The notes: generated by a model from the letters alone, not told the origin. DNA of 8,555 nucleotides from Limisphaerales bacterium (GCA_003455565.1 DMQW01000199.1:14187-22741), one strand, 5' to 3'; numbered from the stretch's first letter, positions 1 to 7,984 are shown. A program made the numbers and translations.

Positions 1-1226
1 GTGACCCAGCGGACGTCGGAAATGGACCACGGGTTGGCGAAGAGCGTGTCGCTGACGGGAATTTCCTTCATCGTTTCGATGTCGAACAAATGCGGCTTGC
101 TGATGGGAACCTGGTCGCCGGGCTTGAGGTAGGGATAAGACGTCAGCTTGGGCTGAAGCTGGTCTTCCGGTGACGATTCAACCTCATAGACCTTGCGCTC
201 CGTGCCCGGTTGCAGGCGCATGGCGACGAGATGTTTTGAATCGGGCGACCAATAGATATCGGGCGTCGGCGTCGCCGGGTTGCTCGCGTCGTATTGCATG
301 TTGATGGCCTGCTCGAATTCCTGGTCGCGAGCGAAGGTGTTGTTCGGGTTCGCGTCGTAGGTGAGCGGCGTTTCCTTGCCGGTTTTCAGGTCGCGCAAGT
401 CAAGATTGTTGCCATAGACGAACGCCTGCCATTTGCCATCGGGTGAAGTGCCGGTTGCTGTGGCGGCAAGCGCACCACCGCCACCGCCGCCGCGCCGGCC
501 TCGCCCAAAGCCGCCGCGCCCGCCGATGGTTGCCATGCCGGACTTCGCTTCCGCCTCGAACACGGCGAGGACGGTGCCCGTGCGGCCAGTGACCAGCCAG
601 ACGTGACCGGCGAACGTGTGCTGGGTCCGGCGTTCACCATTCGTCAGACTGCCGTAAGCAACGCGCTTTCCGTCGGGATCAATCCAGAACAGGTCCACCG
701 GCGCCGGCAGTTGGTTCACAAAAGTAATTTCCGTTGCCGGCCCGGTGGTTTGCGACGGATGCGGAATGCGCCCGGCGGGCAATTGCGGGCCGGACGCAGC
801 GTTGTTCGTTTCCGCAGTGATCGTATAAGAAGCCAAATCCAATTTCCAATCGCCTTCCGTTCCGTGCAGCGTCACCAATTTGCCATCGCGGGCAAAATCC
901 AGCGATTCGACCGGCAAACGTTCGGCGCTGACTTCATGCCCGGTGAGTTTCGTCAAGGCTGCGGCTACGTGCGCCTGATCGAAAGCCGGCTGCCGCGTTC
1001 CCTGATCGGCGTTGACGAGAATGAATTCCCGGTTGCTTTGTGCGAGATCGAGGCGATACCAAAACTCGTTGGTCTGCCCGCTCGTATTGGCGAACCAGTT
1101 CGGCTCGACCCGGTCGCGGAAGACGAGCGTCGGGCGATTGGTGCGCGCACTTTGCGCCGAGATGCAAACGGCGGTGAGCAAAGTAAGCGTTGGAACGATG
1201 ATTTTCTGGAGCAGCTTTGTGTTCAT
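1..1226 (-). CDS. Exported S9/DPP IV-like peptidase with VHL-beta-like insert (N-terminal part, cut by window edge)
   Basis: This frame runs open from ATG 1226 to the window edge, giving 408 codons; the catalytic domain lies outside. Residues 1-26 form a signal peptide with a hydrophobic core (IVPTLTLLTAV) and a likely cut near CISA/Q. Residues 49-135 match the paralogue at 5380-7782 closely: FWYRLDL, EFILV, GTRQPAFD, then a DG-K strand and LDLASY. A VHL-beta-like domain follows (about 165-225), then a Gly/Arg-rich linker (about 234-252), then beta-propeller blades with SPDGKW (261-266) and WSPDS (from 326), typical of the DPP IV N-terminal propeller. The double-Glu (YEEE-type) motif that binds the free amino end in true DPP IV is not seen in the visible part. 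The start lies 14 bases after the GH31 gene's stop, with no clear Shine-Dalgarno, so translation is probably coupled. S9 assignment rests on homology to the complete paralogue; peptidase activity cannot be verified here. Confidence 0.85.
   Translation of the reverse strand, partial: MNTKLLQKIIVPTLTLLTAVCISAQSARTNRPTLVFRDRVEPNWFANTSGQTNEFWYRLDLAQSNREFILVNADQGTRQPAFDQAHVAAALTKLTGHEVSAERLPVESLDFARDGKLVTLHGTEGDWKLDLASYTITAETNNAASGPQLPAGRIPHPSQTTGPATEITFVNQLPAPVDLFWIDPDGKRVAYGSLTNGERRTQHTFAGHVWLVTGRTGTVLAVFEAEAKSGMATIGGRGGFGRGRRGGGGGGALAATATGTSPDGKWQAFVYGNNLDLRDLKTGKETPLTYDANPNNTFARDQEFEQAINMQYDASNPATPTPDIYWSPDSKHLVAMRLQPGTERKVYEVESSPEDQLQPKLTSYPYLKPGDQVPISKPHLFDIETMKEIPVSDTLFANPWSISDVRWV
552..734 (-). 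other. VHL beta-domain-like module inside the S9 peptidase
   Basis: Residues about 165-225 of the partial peptidase. From W181 to W210 the stretch aligns without gaps to W88-W117 of human VHL as I remember that sequence: WxxxDG, then Y191, SL, G197, R200, and HTFAGHVWL against HSYRGHLWL. The residues that form the hydroxyproline pocket of human VHL (W88, Y98, S111, H115, W117) correspond to W181, Y191, T204, H208 and W210, so four are identical and one is Ser to Thr. A strand with ITFVNQ precedes it, as IFCN does in VHL. The VHL alpha domain, which recruits elongins, is not present. Binding of hydroxyproline is inference from the pocket residues only. Confidence 0.75.
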
Positions 1227-1240
1227 AATAATTTTTACGG

Positions 1241-4114
1241 TCACAGTTTCACCGCCACTGAACCGTTGCGGAATTCGACCCGCTTGGGTTCCGCGCCGCT
1301 ACCGACGAGCTGCACTTGGTAAATTCGCGCGCCGCCGTGCCATTTCTTCATTCGTCGGTCAGGCTCAATTGTGAGCCGTCGCGCTTTGTCGTCCCAGCGG
1401 AAACGAATCCAAACCATCGTCGGATCCGCATCGTGAAGATAGCCAAGACTCTGGCCGTCGTCATCGTAAAGAGTAAACGTGCCGTCCGCTCCGGGATACA
1501 CACGCAGCGTTGTCGGTTCGGACACAGGTTGCGCGGTATATTGCCGGACCGGGTCGAGCGGAATTATGGCGCCAGCACGCACGTAAATCGGCATCGTTTC
1601 CAAATCCACCGTCCGCTCGATCCAGCGAGGGCCGGCCAGTTTCTCATTCGTCCACCAGTCAAACCAGGTTCCCGCCGGCAAATAGACGCGACGCGCCTTG
1701 GCGGCTTTTTCCAACACCGGCGCAACGAGCAAGTCGCGGCCCCATAGATATTCGTCGCCAAGTTTCACGGCTTGCGGGTCATCCGGATATTGCAGCCACA
1801 ACGCGCGCATCAACGGCATCCCGGTGTCATGTGCCTCTCGGGTGATGGTGTAAGTATAAGGCATGAGTTGATAACGCAGATCGAGATATTTTTGGCAGAT
1901 CGGCTCGACCGCCGCATTGTGCAACTCGGATGGATCGGGAGTTGGCCGCGATTCGACCGGGCCGGTTTCGCCCGTGTTCCAACCCCAAGGCTCATGCAAA
2001 TGCCAAGTGCGGCCGTGCGAGCGGAACAATGGACAGAACGCGGCAAATTCAAACCAGCGCGCGTAAAGTTCGCCGGTGTATTCCATGTCCCGGCTTGGGA
2101 AAAAGCCTCCGATGTCCGTGCCCCAGAACGGTGACACGCTCAATGAAGAGTTCAATCCCACCGCGACTTGTGCCGCCAGCGTTTTCCAGCTTGAACTGAT
2201 GTCGCCGGACCACACCCAGCCGCCGTCACGCGCGATGCCCGCATAGCCGTTGCGCTGCAAATCCCACGGACGGACATTTGGCCGGTCAGCCAGCGGCCCG
2301 TCGTAATACATCCGGTGCCGCGCCAGCACGCTCGGCACATTGAGCCAGTCGCCTTCGTCCGGCCACCAGCCGTCCACGCCGTCGGCGAACAGCTCACGAT
2401 GTCGTCCCCAATAAACTCCGATGTCCTGATCATCCAGCATCTCGCCCGTCGCGGGCGGAATCTGACCATGGAGCGTTGGATAATCCCGCTGCAGCGGCAC
2501 GACGTGCAGCACCACGTGCAAATGGTTCGTATGCAACTCCTGGATTACAGTGGCCGCGTCGTGGACAAAGACATTCGTGTTTAACTGGAATGAGTCGTGG
2601 CCGAGATTCCAGCCCGCCGGACAAAAACCCGTGCCGAGAAAAATGAAAGCGTCGCACGGCAGATTTTTTTCACGGAACGTTTTAGCCTCGGCGAGAACAT
2701 CCGCCTCCGTCGAAAGCGTGCGATGCGACTGCATGTAACCGAGCGCCCATTTTGGCGGCATGACCGGCGCGCCCGTCAGCCGCACAAATTCGCGCATCGC
2801 GTCTGCCGGTTCCTTTGAATCAATAACGAACAAATCCACCGCGCCCGGCGTCGTCCGCCTTTGCGGATTGAAAACGCCCCGTTCGCTGCGCAAATCAAAA
2901 CTGCCGGACGGCGCGCTCACCAACATCGCCCAGCCTTCCGTGCCGATCAGAAACGGCGAAAAAATCCGCGCGCCAAATTCCGCCAGCCGGTAACGCTCTC
3001 CGTTGACCAACGGGTAATTCACGCCGCGCCGGTCAAATTGCTCCGCGCCCTCGCCTAGCCCCAACACCGGCGCATCCGTGCGGAATGAGATTGAATTGGT
3101 TTCATCGCGGTCGTCGAACACCAATTCCTGCACCATGGTTCCATCCGCACGGCGGATTGACACCGTGAATGGCTCTGGCTTGATCATCACCCGAAATTGC
3201 CCGACGCGAATTTCTTTTTCGCCGGCCAGATCCCCCACACGAAGTTTTTCTTTTGTAGAAAATCGGACGAGGACATCGGAAGGCGTTTGTGGAACTGGCT
3301 TCCCTTGCGCGTCAAGCGGCAACAGTTGGATTCGCAGCGTCCGCCGGCCCACTTCGCCAATGGCCAACTCAACGGGAACACCGCCAAACTGAATGCGCGA
3401 GCCGGCCTTTGCCATGATCGTCGCGCGCGTGATGTAATTGAGACGCGGAAAATTTTGTTGAAGCCAGACATTCCCCATTTCAAAGAGCGGCCCTTGTTGG
3501 CCGGAGCGAATGCCGCTTCCCGCCGCCTCGCCGTATTCCGTGTTCAGCGCGTCCGCCACGTTCATTCCTTTAATAATTTCCCCGAACGGCACAAATGATT
3601 CTGGATCATGTGTTGCGGAATTATTTTTAAGATTGATGAAAACCTGTGTCGTGCGGCCATTTGGAACGGCAAAGGCAAAGGCCACGGTGCCGCGCGTGTT
3701 TGATTCGCGGCGCGGATCGTCGGGAATGGTTCGTGAACGCCAGATGTTGGAGATTGTCGGATCACCATTGATGCCGAACTGCGCCCAGAGTCCTTTGATG
3801 ACTCGGAAAAAACGGGAATCATCATAATAGCCGGCGCGAACCAGATTGTAAAAACGATCCGCGCCGTGCGGCGACCAATCGCGGTGAACTTCGATGACGA
3901 TGACGCCTTTAGTGGTTTCAAGACGAACGTCAAAAAGCTCCGGCGCGCGGCGATTCATTTCAGGCGCGTCAGAATTGAGAAGTGATGATGCTGGCGGATG
4001 TTGAACCGATTTGCAAGAGAGCAAAAGTGCGGCGCAAGCGATGATGGAGAAAATTCTCAAGAGAAAAGACGAAAGAATTGATGACAGAATAATTTTCAAA
4101 AGTATCTTCTTCAT
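1241..4114 (-). CDS. Cyclophilin-type peptidyl-prolyl isomerase fused to GH31 alpha-glycosidase, probable lipoprotein
   Basis: A single uninterrupted frame of 957 aa from ATG 4114. I chose this start because it gives MKKILLK, a hydrophobic core and a lipobox (LLLSC, Cys34). In-frame ATGs at 4129, 4144 and 4210 would extend the N-end, the last overlapping the upstream gene by 46 bases; none has a good Shine-Dalgarno. Residues about 61-233 are a cyclophilin domain with FFRVI (Arg104), GLWAQ (Gln112) and TTQVFINL (Gln157, Phe159); the usual GF is GL and the substrate Trp is not evident. Residues 234-957 are GH31: N-terminal beta-sandwich, barrel from WALGYMQSH, nucleophile region GWWPDEGDW (Asp586), acid/base WSGDI (Asp638), WGTDIGG, RSH (His700), and a C-terminal sandwich with APVLEK, LPAGTWFDWW and YVRAGAIIP. 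It should cleave alpha-linked sugars; glucoside and xyloside specificity cannot be separated here. It sits 50 bases after the hydrolase gene and 14 before the next. Confidence 0.9.
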   Translation of the reverse strand: MKKILLKIILSSILSSFLLRIFSIIACAALLLSCKSVQHPPASSLLNSDAPEMNRRAPELFDVRLETTKGVIVIEVHRDWSPHGADRFYNLVRAGYYDDSRFFRVIKGLWAQFGINGDPTISNIWRSRTIPDDPRRESNTRGTVAFAFAVPNGRTTQVFINLKNNSATHDPESFVPFGEIIKGMNVADALNTEYGEAAGSGIRSGQQGPLFEMGNVWLQQNFPRLNYITRATIMAKAGSRIQFGGVPVELAIGEVGRRTLRIQLLPLDAQGKPVPQTPSDVLVRFSTKEKLRVGDLAGEKEIRVGQFRVMIKPEPFTVSIRRADGTMVQELVFDDRDETNSISFRTDAPVLGLGEGAEQFDRRGVNYPLVNGERYRLAEFGARIFSPFLIGTEGWAMLVSAPSGSFDLRSERGVFNPQRRTTPGAVDLFVIDSKEPADAMREFVRLTGAPVMPPKWALGYMQSHRTLSTEADVLAEAKTFREKNLPCDAFIFLGTGFCPAGWNLGHDSFQLNTNVFVHDAATVIQELHTNHLHVVLHVVPLQRDYPTLHGQIPPATGEMLDDQDIGVYWGRHRELFADGVDGWWPDEGDWLNVPSVLARHRMYYDGPLADRPNVRPWDLQRNGYAGIARDGGWVWSGDISSSWKTLAAQVAVGLNSSLSVSPFWGTDIGGFFPSRDMEYTGELYARWFEFAAFCPLFRSHGRTWHLHEPWGWNTGETGPVESRPTPDPSELHNAAVEPICQKYLDLRYQLMPYTYTITREAHDTGMPLMRALWLQYPDDPQAVKLGDEYLWGRDLLVAPVLEKAAKARRVYLPAGTWFDWWTNEKLAGPRWIERTVDLETMPIYVRAGAIIPLDPVRQYTAQPVSEPTTLRVYPGADGTFTLYDDDGQSLGYLHDADPTMVWIRFRWDDKARRLTIEPDRRMKKWHGGARIYQVQLVGSGAEPKRVEFRNGSVAVKL
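3416..3934 (-). other. Cyclophilin domain of the fusion protein
   Basis: Residues about 61-233 (numbered from ATG 4114). The order of motifs is that of the divergent cyclophilins common in soil bacteria: GVIVIEVHRDWSPHGADRFY, FFRVIKG, IPDDP, GTVAFAFA, RTTQVFINL, FVPFGEIIKGMNV. Arg104 and Gln112 correspond to CypA Arg55 and Gln63, and Gln157 to Gln111, so catalysis is plausible. The domain ends near NYITRATI, and the next residue is a Met (ATG 3415-3413) that opens the GH31 part, so the fusion joint is sharp. Confidence 0.88.
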
Positions 4115-4164
4115 TCTGTAATAAATCATTCTGTTAAAATCCATTTTCACTGGCTCTGTGTCCG

Positions 4165-5259
4165 TCACGGTCCTGTCTTTTTCAAAAGCCGCACGAGATA
4201 TTTCTTCCAAAGGACCGCTTTGGTATGGCTGCCATGTCCCACCGTCTGATCACTGAGTGGAATTACGATGGCCTTGCCATTCTTCACGCGTTTAATGTCG
4301 CGTTCGAGAACGTGCAGTTCGGGTGGATTGATTAAATCGTCGGCGGAATTGATCGCCAGCAGCGGTGCCTTGATTTCTTCCAGTCCCGGGCCGGGATCAT
4401 AATCTTCAGACGCGGCGAAGGCATACATCACGTCGTTGGCGTCGAGATTCGTCATGACGTTGGCGACGTAATGATTCAGCGTCTCATCGCTTTGCTTGAG
4501 CGTGGGCGTTTCCTTCATTCGCAACACCGGATTGCTGCCCATGAAATAAAGCATTTCCGCCGCTATGCGCAGTCCGGAGGGCTGGGATTGATAATCACCT
4601 TTCTGCCAGTCCGGCGAGTCGCGGATGCTATCGATGATGACGCGCCGCCAGTCGCGGTTCCGGCCGGAAATCTGCGTGGGCAAACTCGCCAGTGGCATGA
4701 GCGCGTCCATGAAATCGGGATAGACCTCGCCCCACAGCCACGTGTGCATTCCGCCCATCGAAGTGCCCATGACCAGCCGCAGATGATTCACGTTTAGCCC
4801 CTCGGTCAGCAGGCGATACTGCGCTTCAATCATGTCTTGATAGCCATATTTCGGAAACCGCGCATGCAGGCCGTCGCTCGGTTTGCTGGATTTACCGTGG
4901 CCGAGGTTGTCCGGGATGATGAGGTAGTAACGCGTTACATCGAGCGGTTGACCTTTGCCGTAAAGTTCGTCGGCGAATTCGGGGCGCAGAAACTGGGCGC
5001 TGCTGCCGGTCGTGCCGTGCAAAATCAGGACGGCGTTGCGGATGGCACCATGCTCGTCACGCAGTGGCTGGCCGAAGGTGAGGTAGTGCATGTGGACTTC
5101 CGGCAACGATTCTCCATCGCGGAAGTGAAAATCATGAATAGTGTAATCACCTGCCGCGGGCGCGGGATAGTTTGCCGCCTGCGACCCTGCCACGCCAACA
5201 GCGAACGCCAGTTGGAGCAGGCAAATTCTCATTATCCGGTTAGAATGATTGCGATTCAT
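4165..5259 (-). CDS. Exported alpha/beta hydrolase, MetX-like fold
   Basis: 364 aa. The fold and motif order are those of the homoserine O-acetyltransferase-like branch of alpha/beta hydrolases: LILHGTTGS (oxyanion region, about 78-86), IIPDNLGHGKSSKPSDG, nucleophile elbow VMGTSMGGMH (Ser167), NSADDLINPPE (Asp308) and VGHGSHTK (His342 the likely catalytic His). All three catalytic residues are present. An N-terminal signal peptide (hydrophobic run LLQLAFAVGVAG, likely cut SQA/AN after residue 28) argues against a role in methionine biosynthesis, which is cytoplasmic. An esterase or acyltransferase acting outside the cytoplasm is more likely; the substrate is unknown. A second in-frame ATG at codon 10 would still leave a full signal peptide, so the start is uncertain by nine codons. 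It lies 120 bases after the S9 peptidase gene and 50 before the fusion gene. Confidence 0.88.
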   Translation of the reverse strand: MNRNHSNRIMRICLLQLAFAVGVAGSQAANYPAPAAGDYTIHDFHFRDGESLPEVHMHYLTFGQPLRDEHGAIRNAVLILHGTTGSSAQFLRPEFADELYGKGQPLDVTRYYLIIPDNLGHGKSSKPSDGLHARFPKYGYQDMIEAQYRLLTEGLNVNHLRLVMGTSMGGMHTWLWGEVYPDFMDALMPLASLPTQISGRNRDWRRVIIDSIRDSPDWQKGDYQSQPSGLRIAAEMLYFMGSNPVLRMKETPTLKQSDETLNHYVANVMTNLDANDVMYAFAASEDYDPGPGLEEIKAPLLAINSADDLINPPELHVLERDIKRVKNGKAIVIPLSDQTVGHGSHTKAVLWKKYLVRLLKKTGP

Positions 5260-5379
5260 GATTCGGCTGGTCGGCGTGAATCGTTTCTCCGTAGGGCACC
5301 CCGGCCATTAAGAGCCAGCCTGGAGGAAGATGAGATTTGTCTGGATTTCATTCGGCAAAGACGCAATGGGTTTTCCATT

Positions 5380-7782
5380 TCAATCCGAGCCGCTATCGGT
5401 GGAAGACGCATTGTAGTCCGGCGGTTCCTCGTGGAGCAGGTTGCGCAGGAAAAAGTCGTGCGTTTTACGCTGCGTGATCGAACTGGCTGCGCCGTGATTG
5501 GCGCCGGGGACCTCCAGCATGTCGAAGTCCTTGTTCGCCTTGATCAGCGCGTCCACAAACCGCAGCGTTGATTCCGGCGGAACGTTGGAATCCAACTCGC
5601 CAACGATCAGCAGCAGCTTGCCCTTGAGTTTGGCGGCGTTGTCAATGTTCGAGGATTGGGAATACCAATTGTCCGGGTCGTTGCTCCAGAGTTTGTCATG
5701 CGGCAGGTAGCCCATCCACTGCTCGTTCCAGGAGGCTTTGTCCAGGCGGTTGTCGTGGCAGCCGCTGTTGGCCACGGCGACCTTGTAAAATTCCGGATGA
5801 AACAAGAGCGCGCCGGCCGCGCTTTGGGCGCCGGACGAAGTGCCAAAGATGCCCACCCGATCGAGGTCCATGTAAGGATACTTTGCGGCGGCGTCCTTGA
5901 TCCAAAGGATGCGGTCGGGAAAACCGGCGTCCTTGAGATTGTGCCAGCAGACGTCGTGGAACGCCTTCGAGCGGTTGGCAGTGCCCATGCCATCCAGCTT
6001 CACCACAATGAACCCGTGCTCGTTATACCAGCTATAGCGATCAAAACTGCTGAACGATTTTGGCGTATAAGAATCCTGCGGGCCGGCGTAAATGTCTTCC
6101 AGGACGGGATACTTTTTGGCCGGGTCAAAGTTGCGCGGCCGGTAAATGTTTCCCCAGATGTCCGTCTTGCCATCCCTGCCTTTGGCGACGAACACCTCCG
6201 GCGGTTTCCAGCCGGTGGTCTTCAGTTCAGAGATGTCGGCTTCCTCGAGCTTGCAGACCAGCGCGCCATCCGAACAACGCCGGAGTTCATTTACCGGTGC
6301 CATGTCCACGCGACTGTAAGTGTCAATCTGGTATTTGCGATCCGGTGAAAATTGCACCGTGTGATTTCCATTCCCATCCGTCAGCGCGACCAATCCGCTG
6401 CCGTCGAAATTAATGCGGTAATACTGGAGGAAGTAAGGATCCTGTCCCGGATTCATGCCGCTGGCCAGAAACCAGATTTGGCGGCGCGCCTCGTCAATGA
6501 AATTTATGCCGCGCACCACCCAATCGCCTTTGGTGATTTGGTTCGTAATCCCGCCGGCCTTCGGGTCAACCAGATAGAGATGTCGCCAGCCGTCCCGTTC
6601 GGACGCATAAATGATTTCGTCGCTGTTTTCCAGATAACTGAAAAGCCGAATGCCTAGGCCTTCCGGGCCTTCCATGTGCGCGGTCCAGATGAAAGTCTTC
6701 GTGCGTTCATCCACGAGGTTGCGCACCGCGCCGCTGCGGTCGTCCACCTCAATGAGCCGCAACCGCTGATGCCCGCGGTCCTCCTGCTGGTAGTTAAAAT
6801 GCAGGTTGTCCTTCTCCCAATGAAGTTGCGGCGTTTCCCACTCGTGCTCGAACCGGTCCACTTCCGGTTTGATCTGCTTGTGGCCGGCAATTTCAAAAAC
6901 GTTCAGTTCATAATGGGGAAACTTGTCTCCGGCCTGGGCATAAGGGCGCGTCTGGAGTCTCGCCCGGCCGCCGCCCGGAGGCGAAGAGCGGATGAGGTAA
7001 ACATCTCCAATGTCGCCCGGCTCCACGCGCCAGGCTACGAGCGCTTGTGAATCGGGAGACCATTCCGGCAGGCGGTAGGCGTTGTTTGTCACACCGTCCT
7101 GGCTCAATTGGATTTCCTTCCCGTCCGCCTCGGAACGAATATAGACGTTGTCGTTCCTGACCGTGGCGGTCCATTTGCCGTCCGGAGAACGGCGGCTGGA
7201 TCCGCGTCCACCGCGTCCCTGACGTCCGCCCTCGTTTTGGCCCTGGCTTTGCGAATTCTCCATCGCACTTACGGCGGGAGCGCAGGCATACGAACTCAAA
7301 TCGCATTGCCAGGTCTTGCCGGCGGCCGCGAATTTGATCGCCTTGCCGTCCTCGACGAATTCAATTTCGGAGAACGGTAGTTGGTCCGCCTTGAATTCCT
7401 GACCGGCGGCCTTCGACAACGCGGCGGCCAGTTTCTCGTGATCAAACGCCGGCTGCCGGGTTCCCTTTTCCGCGTCCACCAGAATGAATTCCTTCGCGCC
7501 GCCGGCCAGATCGTTGCGATACCAAAACCGGTTGGTCTCCCCGTTCGCGCCGGCAAACCAGTGCGGCATGATCTGCGCCTTATAGACGCCGCGCTGCTGC
7601 CGCCCAAACCCGCCCCGCGCTTGCGGCGCTTCCGGCCTGACGGCGGCGGGCGGTTGCAGCGTGGATAAACCGGGACCGGACGGCGAAGCGGCGGTCTGCG
7701 CTGAAACAAATCCCGTGGACATTAGAAGAAAAACCGTCAGCCCGGCGCTTTGGATTTTGTGGCTGCTGGTTATGGCATACAT
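5380..7782 (-). CDS. Exported S9 family (DPP IV/prolyl oligopeptidase-like) serine peptidase
   Basis: 800 aa, the usual length for bacterial DPP IV-like enzymes. A signal peptide spans about residues 1-28 (LTVFLLMSTGFVSA/Q). A Pro/Ala/Arg-rich stretch follows (30-66), then an N-terminal region shared with the paralogue at 1-1226 (FWYRNDL, EFILVDAEKGTRQPAFD), a Gly/Arg-rich linker (185-198), a propeller (SPDGKW 199-204, WSPDS 241-245, YASERDGWRHLYLVD from 392) and a C-terminal hydrolase domain. The catalytic set is visible: GTSSG with Ser649, GELDSNVPP with Asp731, and PGANHGA with His763. The double-Glu amino-end anchor of DPP IV is not found where expected (after the blade with KEIQLSQDG), so strict dipeptidyl activity is doubtful. 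Export places it in the periplasm or outside. It is the first gene of the presumed operon, followed after 120 bases by the hydrolase; no strong terminator is visible in that gap. Confidence 0.92.
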   Translation of the reverse strand: MYAITSSHKIQSAGLTVFLLMSTGFVSAQTAASPSGPGLSTLQPPAAVRPEAPQARGGFGRQQRGVYKAQIMPHWFAGANGETNRFWYRNDLAGGAKEFILVDAEKGTRQPAFDHEKLAAALSKAAGQEFKADQLPFSEIEFVEDGKAIKFAAAGKTWQCDLSSYACAPAVSAMENSQSQGQNEGGRQGRGGRGSSRRSPDGKWTATVRNDNVYIRSEADGKEIQLSQDGVTNNAYRLPEWSPDSQALVAWRVEPGDIGDVYLIRSSPPGGGRARLQTRPYAQAGDKFPHYELNVFEIAGHKQIKPEVDRFEHEWETPQLHWEKDNLHFNYQQEDRGHQRLRLIEVDDRSGAVRNLVDERTKTFIWTAHMEGPEGLGIRLFSYLENSDEIIYASERDGWRHLYLVDPKAGGITNQITKGDWVVRGINFIDEARRQIWFLASGMNPGQDPYFLQYYRINFDGSGLVALTDGNGNHTVQFSPDRKYQIDTYSRVDMAPVNELRRCSDGALVCKLEEADISELKTTGWKPPEVFVAKGRDGKTDIWGNIYRPRNFDPAKKYPVLEDIYAGPQDSYTPKSFSSFDRYSWYNEHGFIVVKLDGMGTANRSKAFHDVCWHNLKDAGFPDRILWIKDAAAKYPYMDLDRVGIFGTSSGAQSAAGALLFHPEFYKVAVANSGCHDNRLDKASWNEQWMGYLPHDKLWSNDPDNWYSQSSNIDNAAKLKGKLLLIVGELDSNVPPESTLRFVDALIKANKDFDMLEVPGANHGAASSITQRKTHDFFLRNLLHEEPPDYNASSTDSGSD

Positions 7783-7869
7783 ATTTTTGACGCGATTTTA
7801 ATTGCCTGACCAAGGCGGGTTTGGTGAAGCGAAAATGCCCGGTTCCATTGTTTATTCTCAAGCTTGATA

Positions 7870-7898
7870 ACGATAATTACAAATTCAAATCTTTCCAA
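7870..7898 (-). promoter_or_regulatory. Possible sigma-70-like promoter of the peptidase/glycosidase operon
   Basis: Reading the minus strand, TTGGAA (7898-7893) and TATCGT (7875-7870) are 17 bases apart, each matching four of six consensus positions, in an AT-rich patch. This would give an untranslated leader of about 80 bases before ATG 7782. A small hairpin (ACCAA/TTGGT, about 7825-7809) lies within that leader. The match is weak and other pairings exist in the same patch. Confidence 0.25.
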
Positions 7899-7984
7899 CG
7901 ACGTTCGCCCATGCTTAAAATACACCACCACCTATCCGGCATCATCGCTGCCAGGCCGGGGTTCCGCTCCCGCCGATTTCAACC

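Noticed and set aside
603..1322. Plus-strand open frame of 239 codons
   Set aside because: It lies opposite the S9 peptidase gene and the end of the GH31 gene, whose frames carry recognisable motifs. Its translation is Arg-rich and resembles no family.
5240..5308. Short minus-strand leader frame (22 codons from ATG 5308) overlapping the hydrolase start
   Set aside because: It ends just inside the hydrolase gene and could be a coupling leader, but it has no Shine-Dalgarno and nothing separates it from chance.
5260..5379. Intrinsic terminator between the S9 peptidase and the hydrolase
   Set aside because: Only very short stems (such as CCAG/CTGG) are present and no T-run follows, so read-through is more likely.
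4837..5571. Plus-strand open frame of 244 codons
   Set aside because: It crosses the hydrolase gene, the gap and the end of the S9 peptidase gene on the other strand. It shows no motif and is explained as an antisense shadow.
5656..6348. Plus-strand open frame of 230 codons
   Set aside because: It is fully opposite the catalytic half of the S9 peptidase, where the minus strand reads the GTSSG motif.
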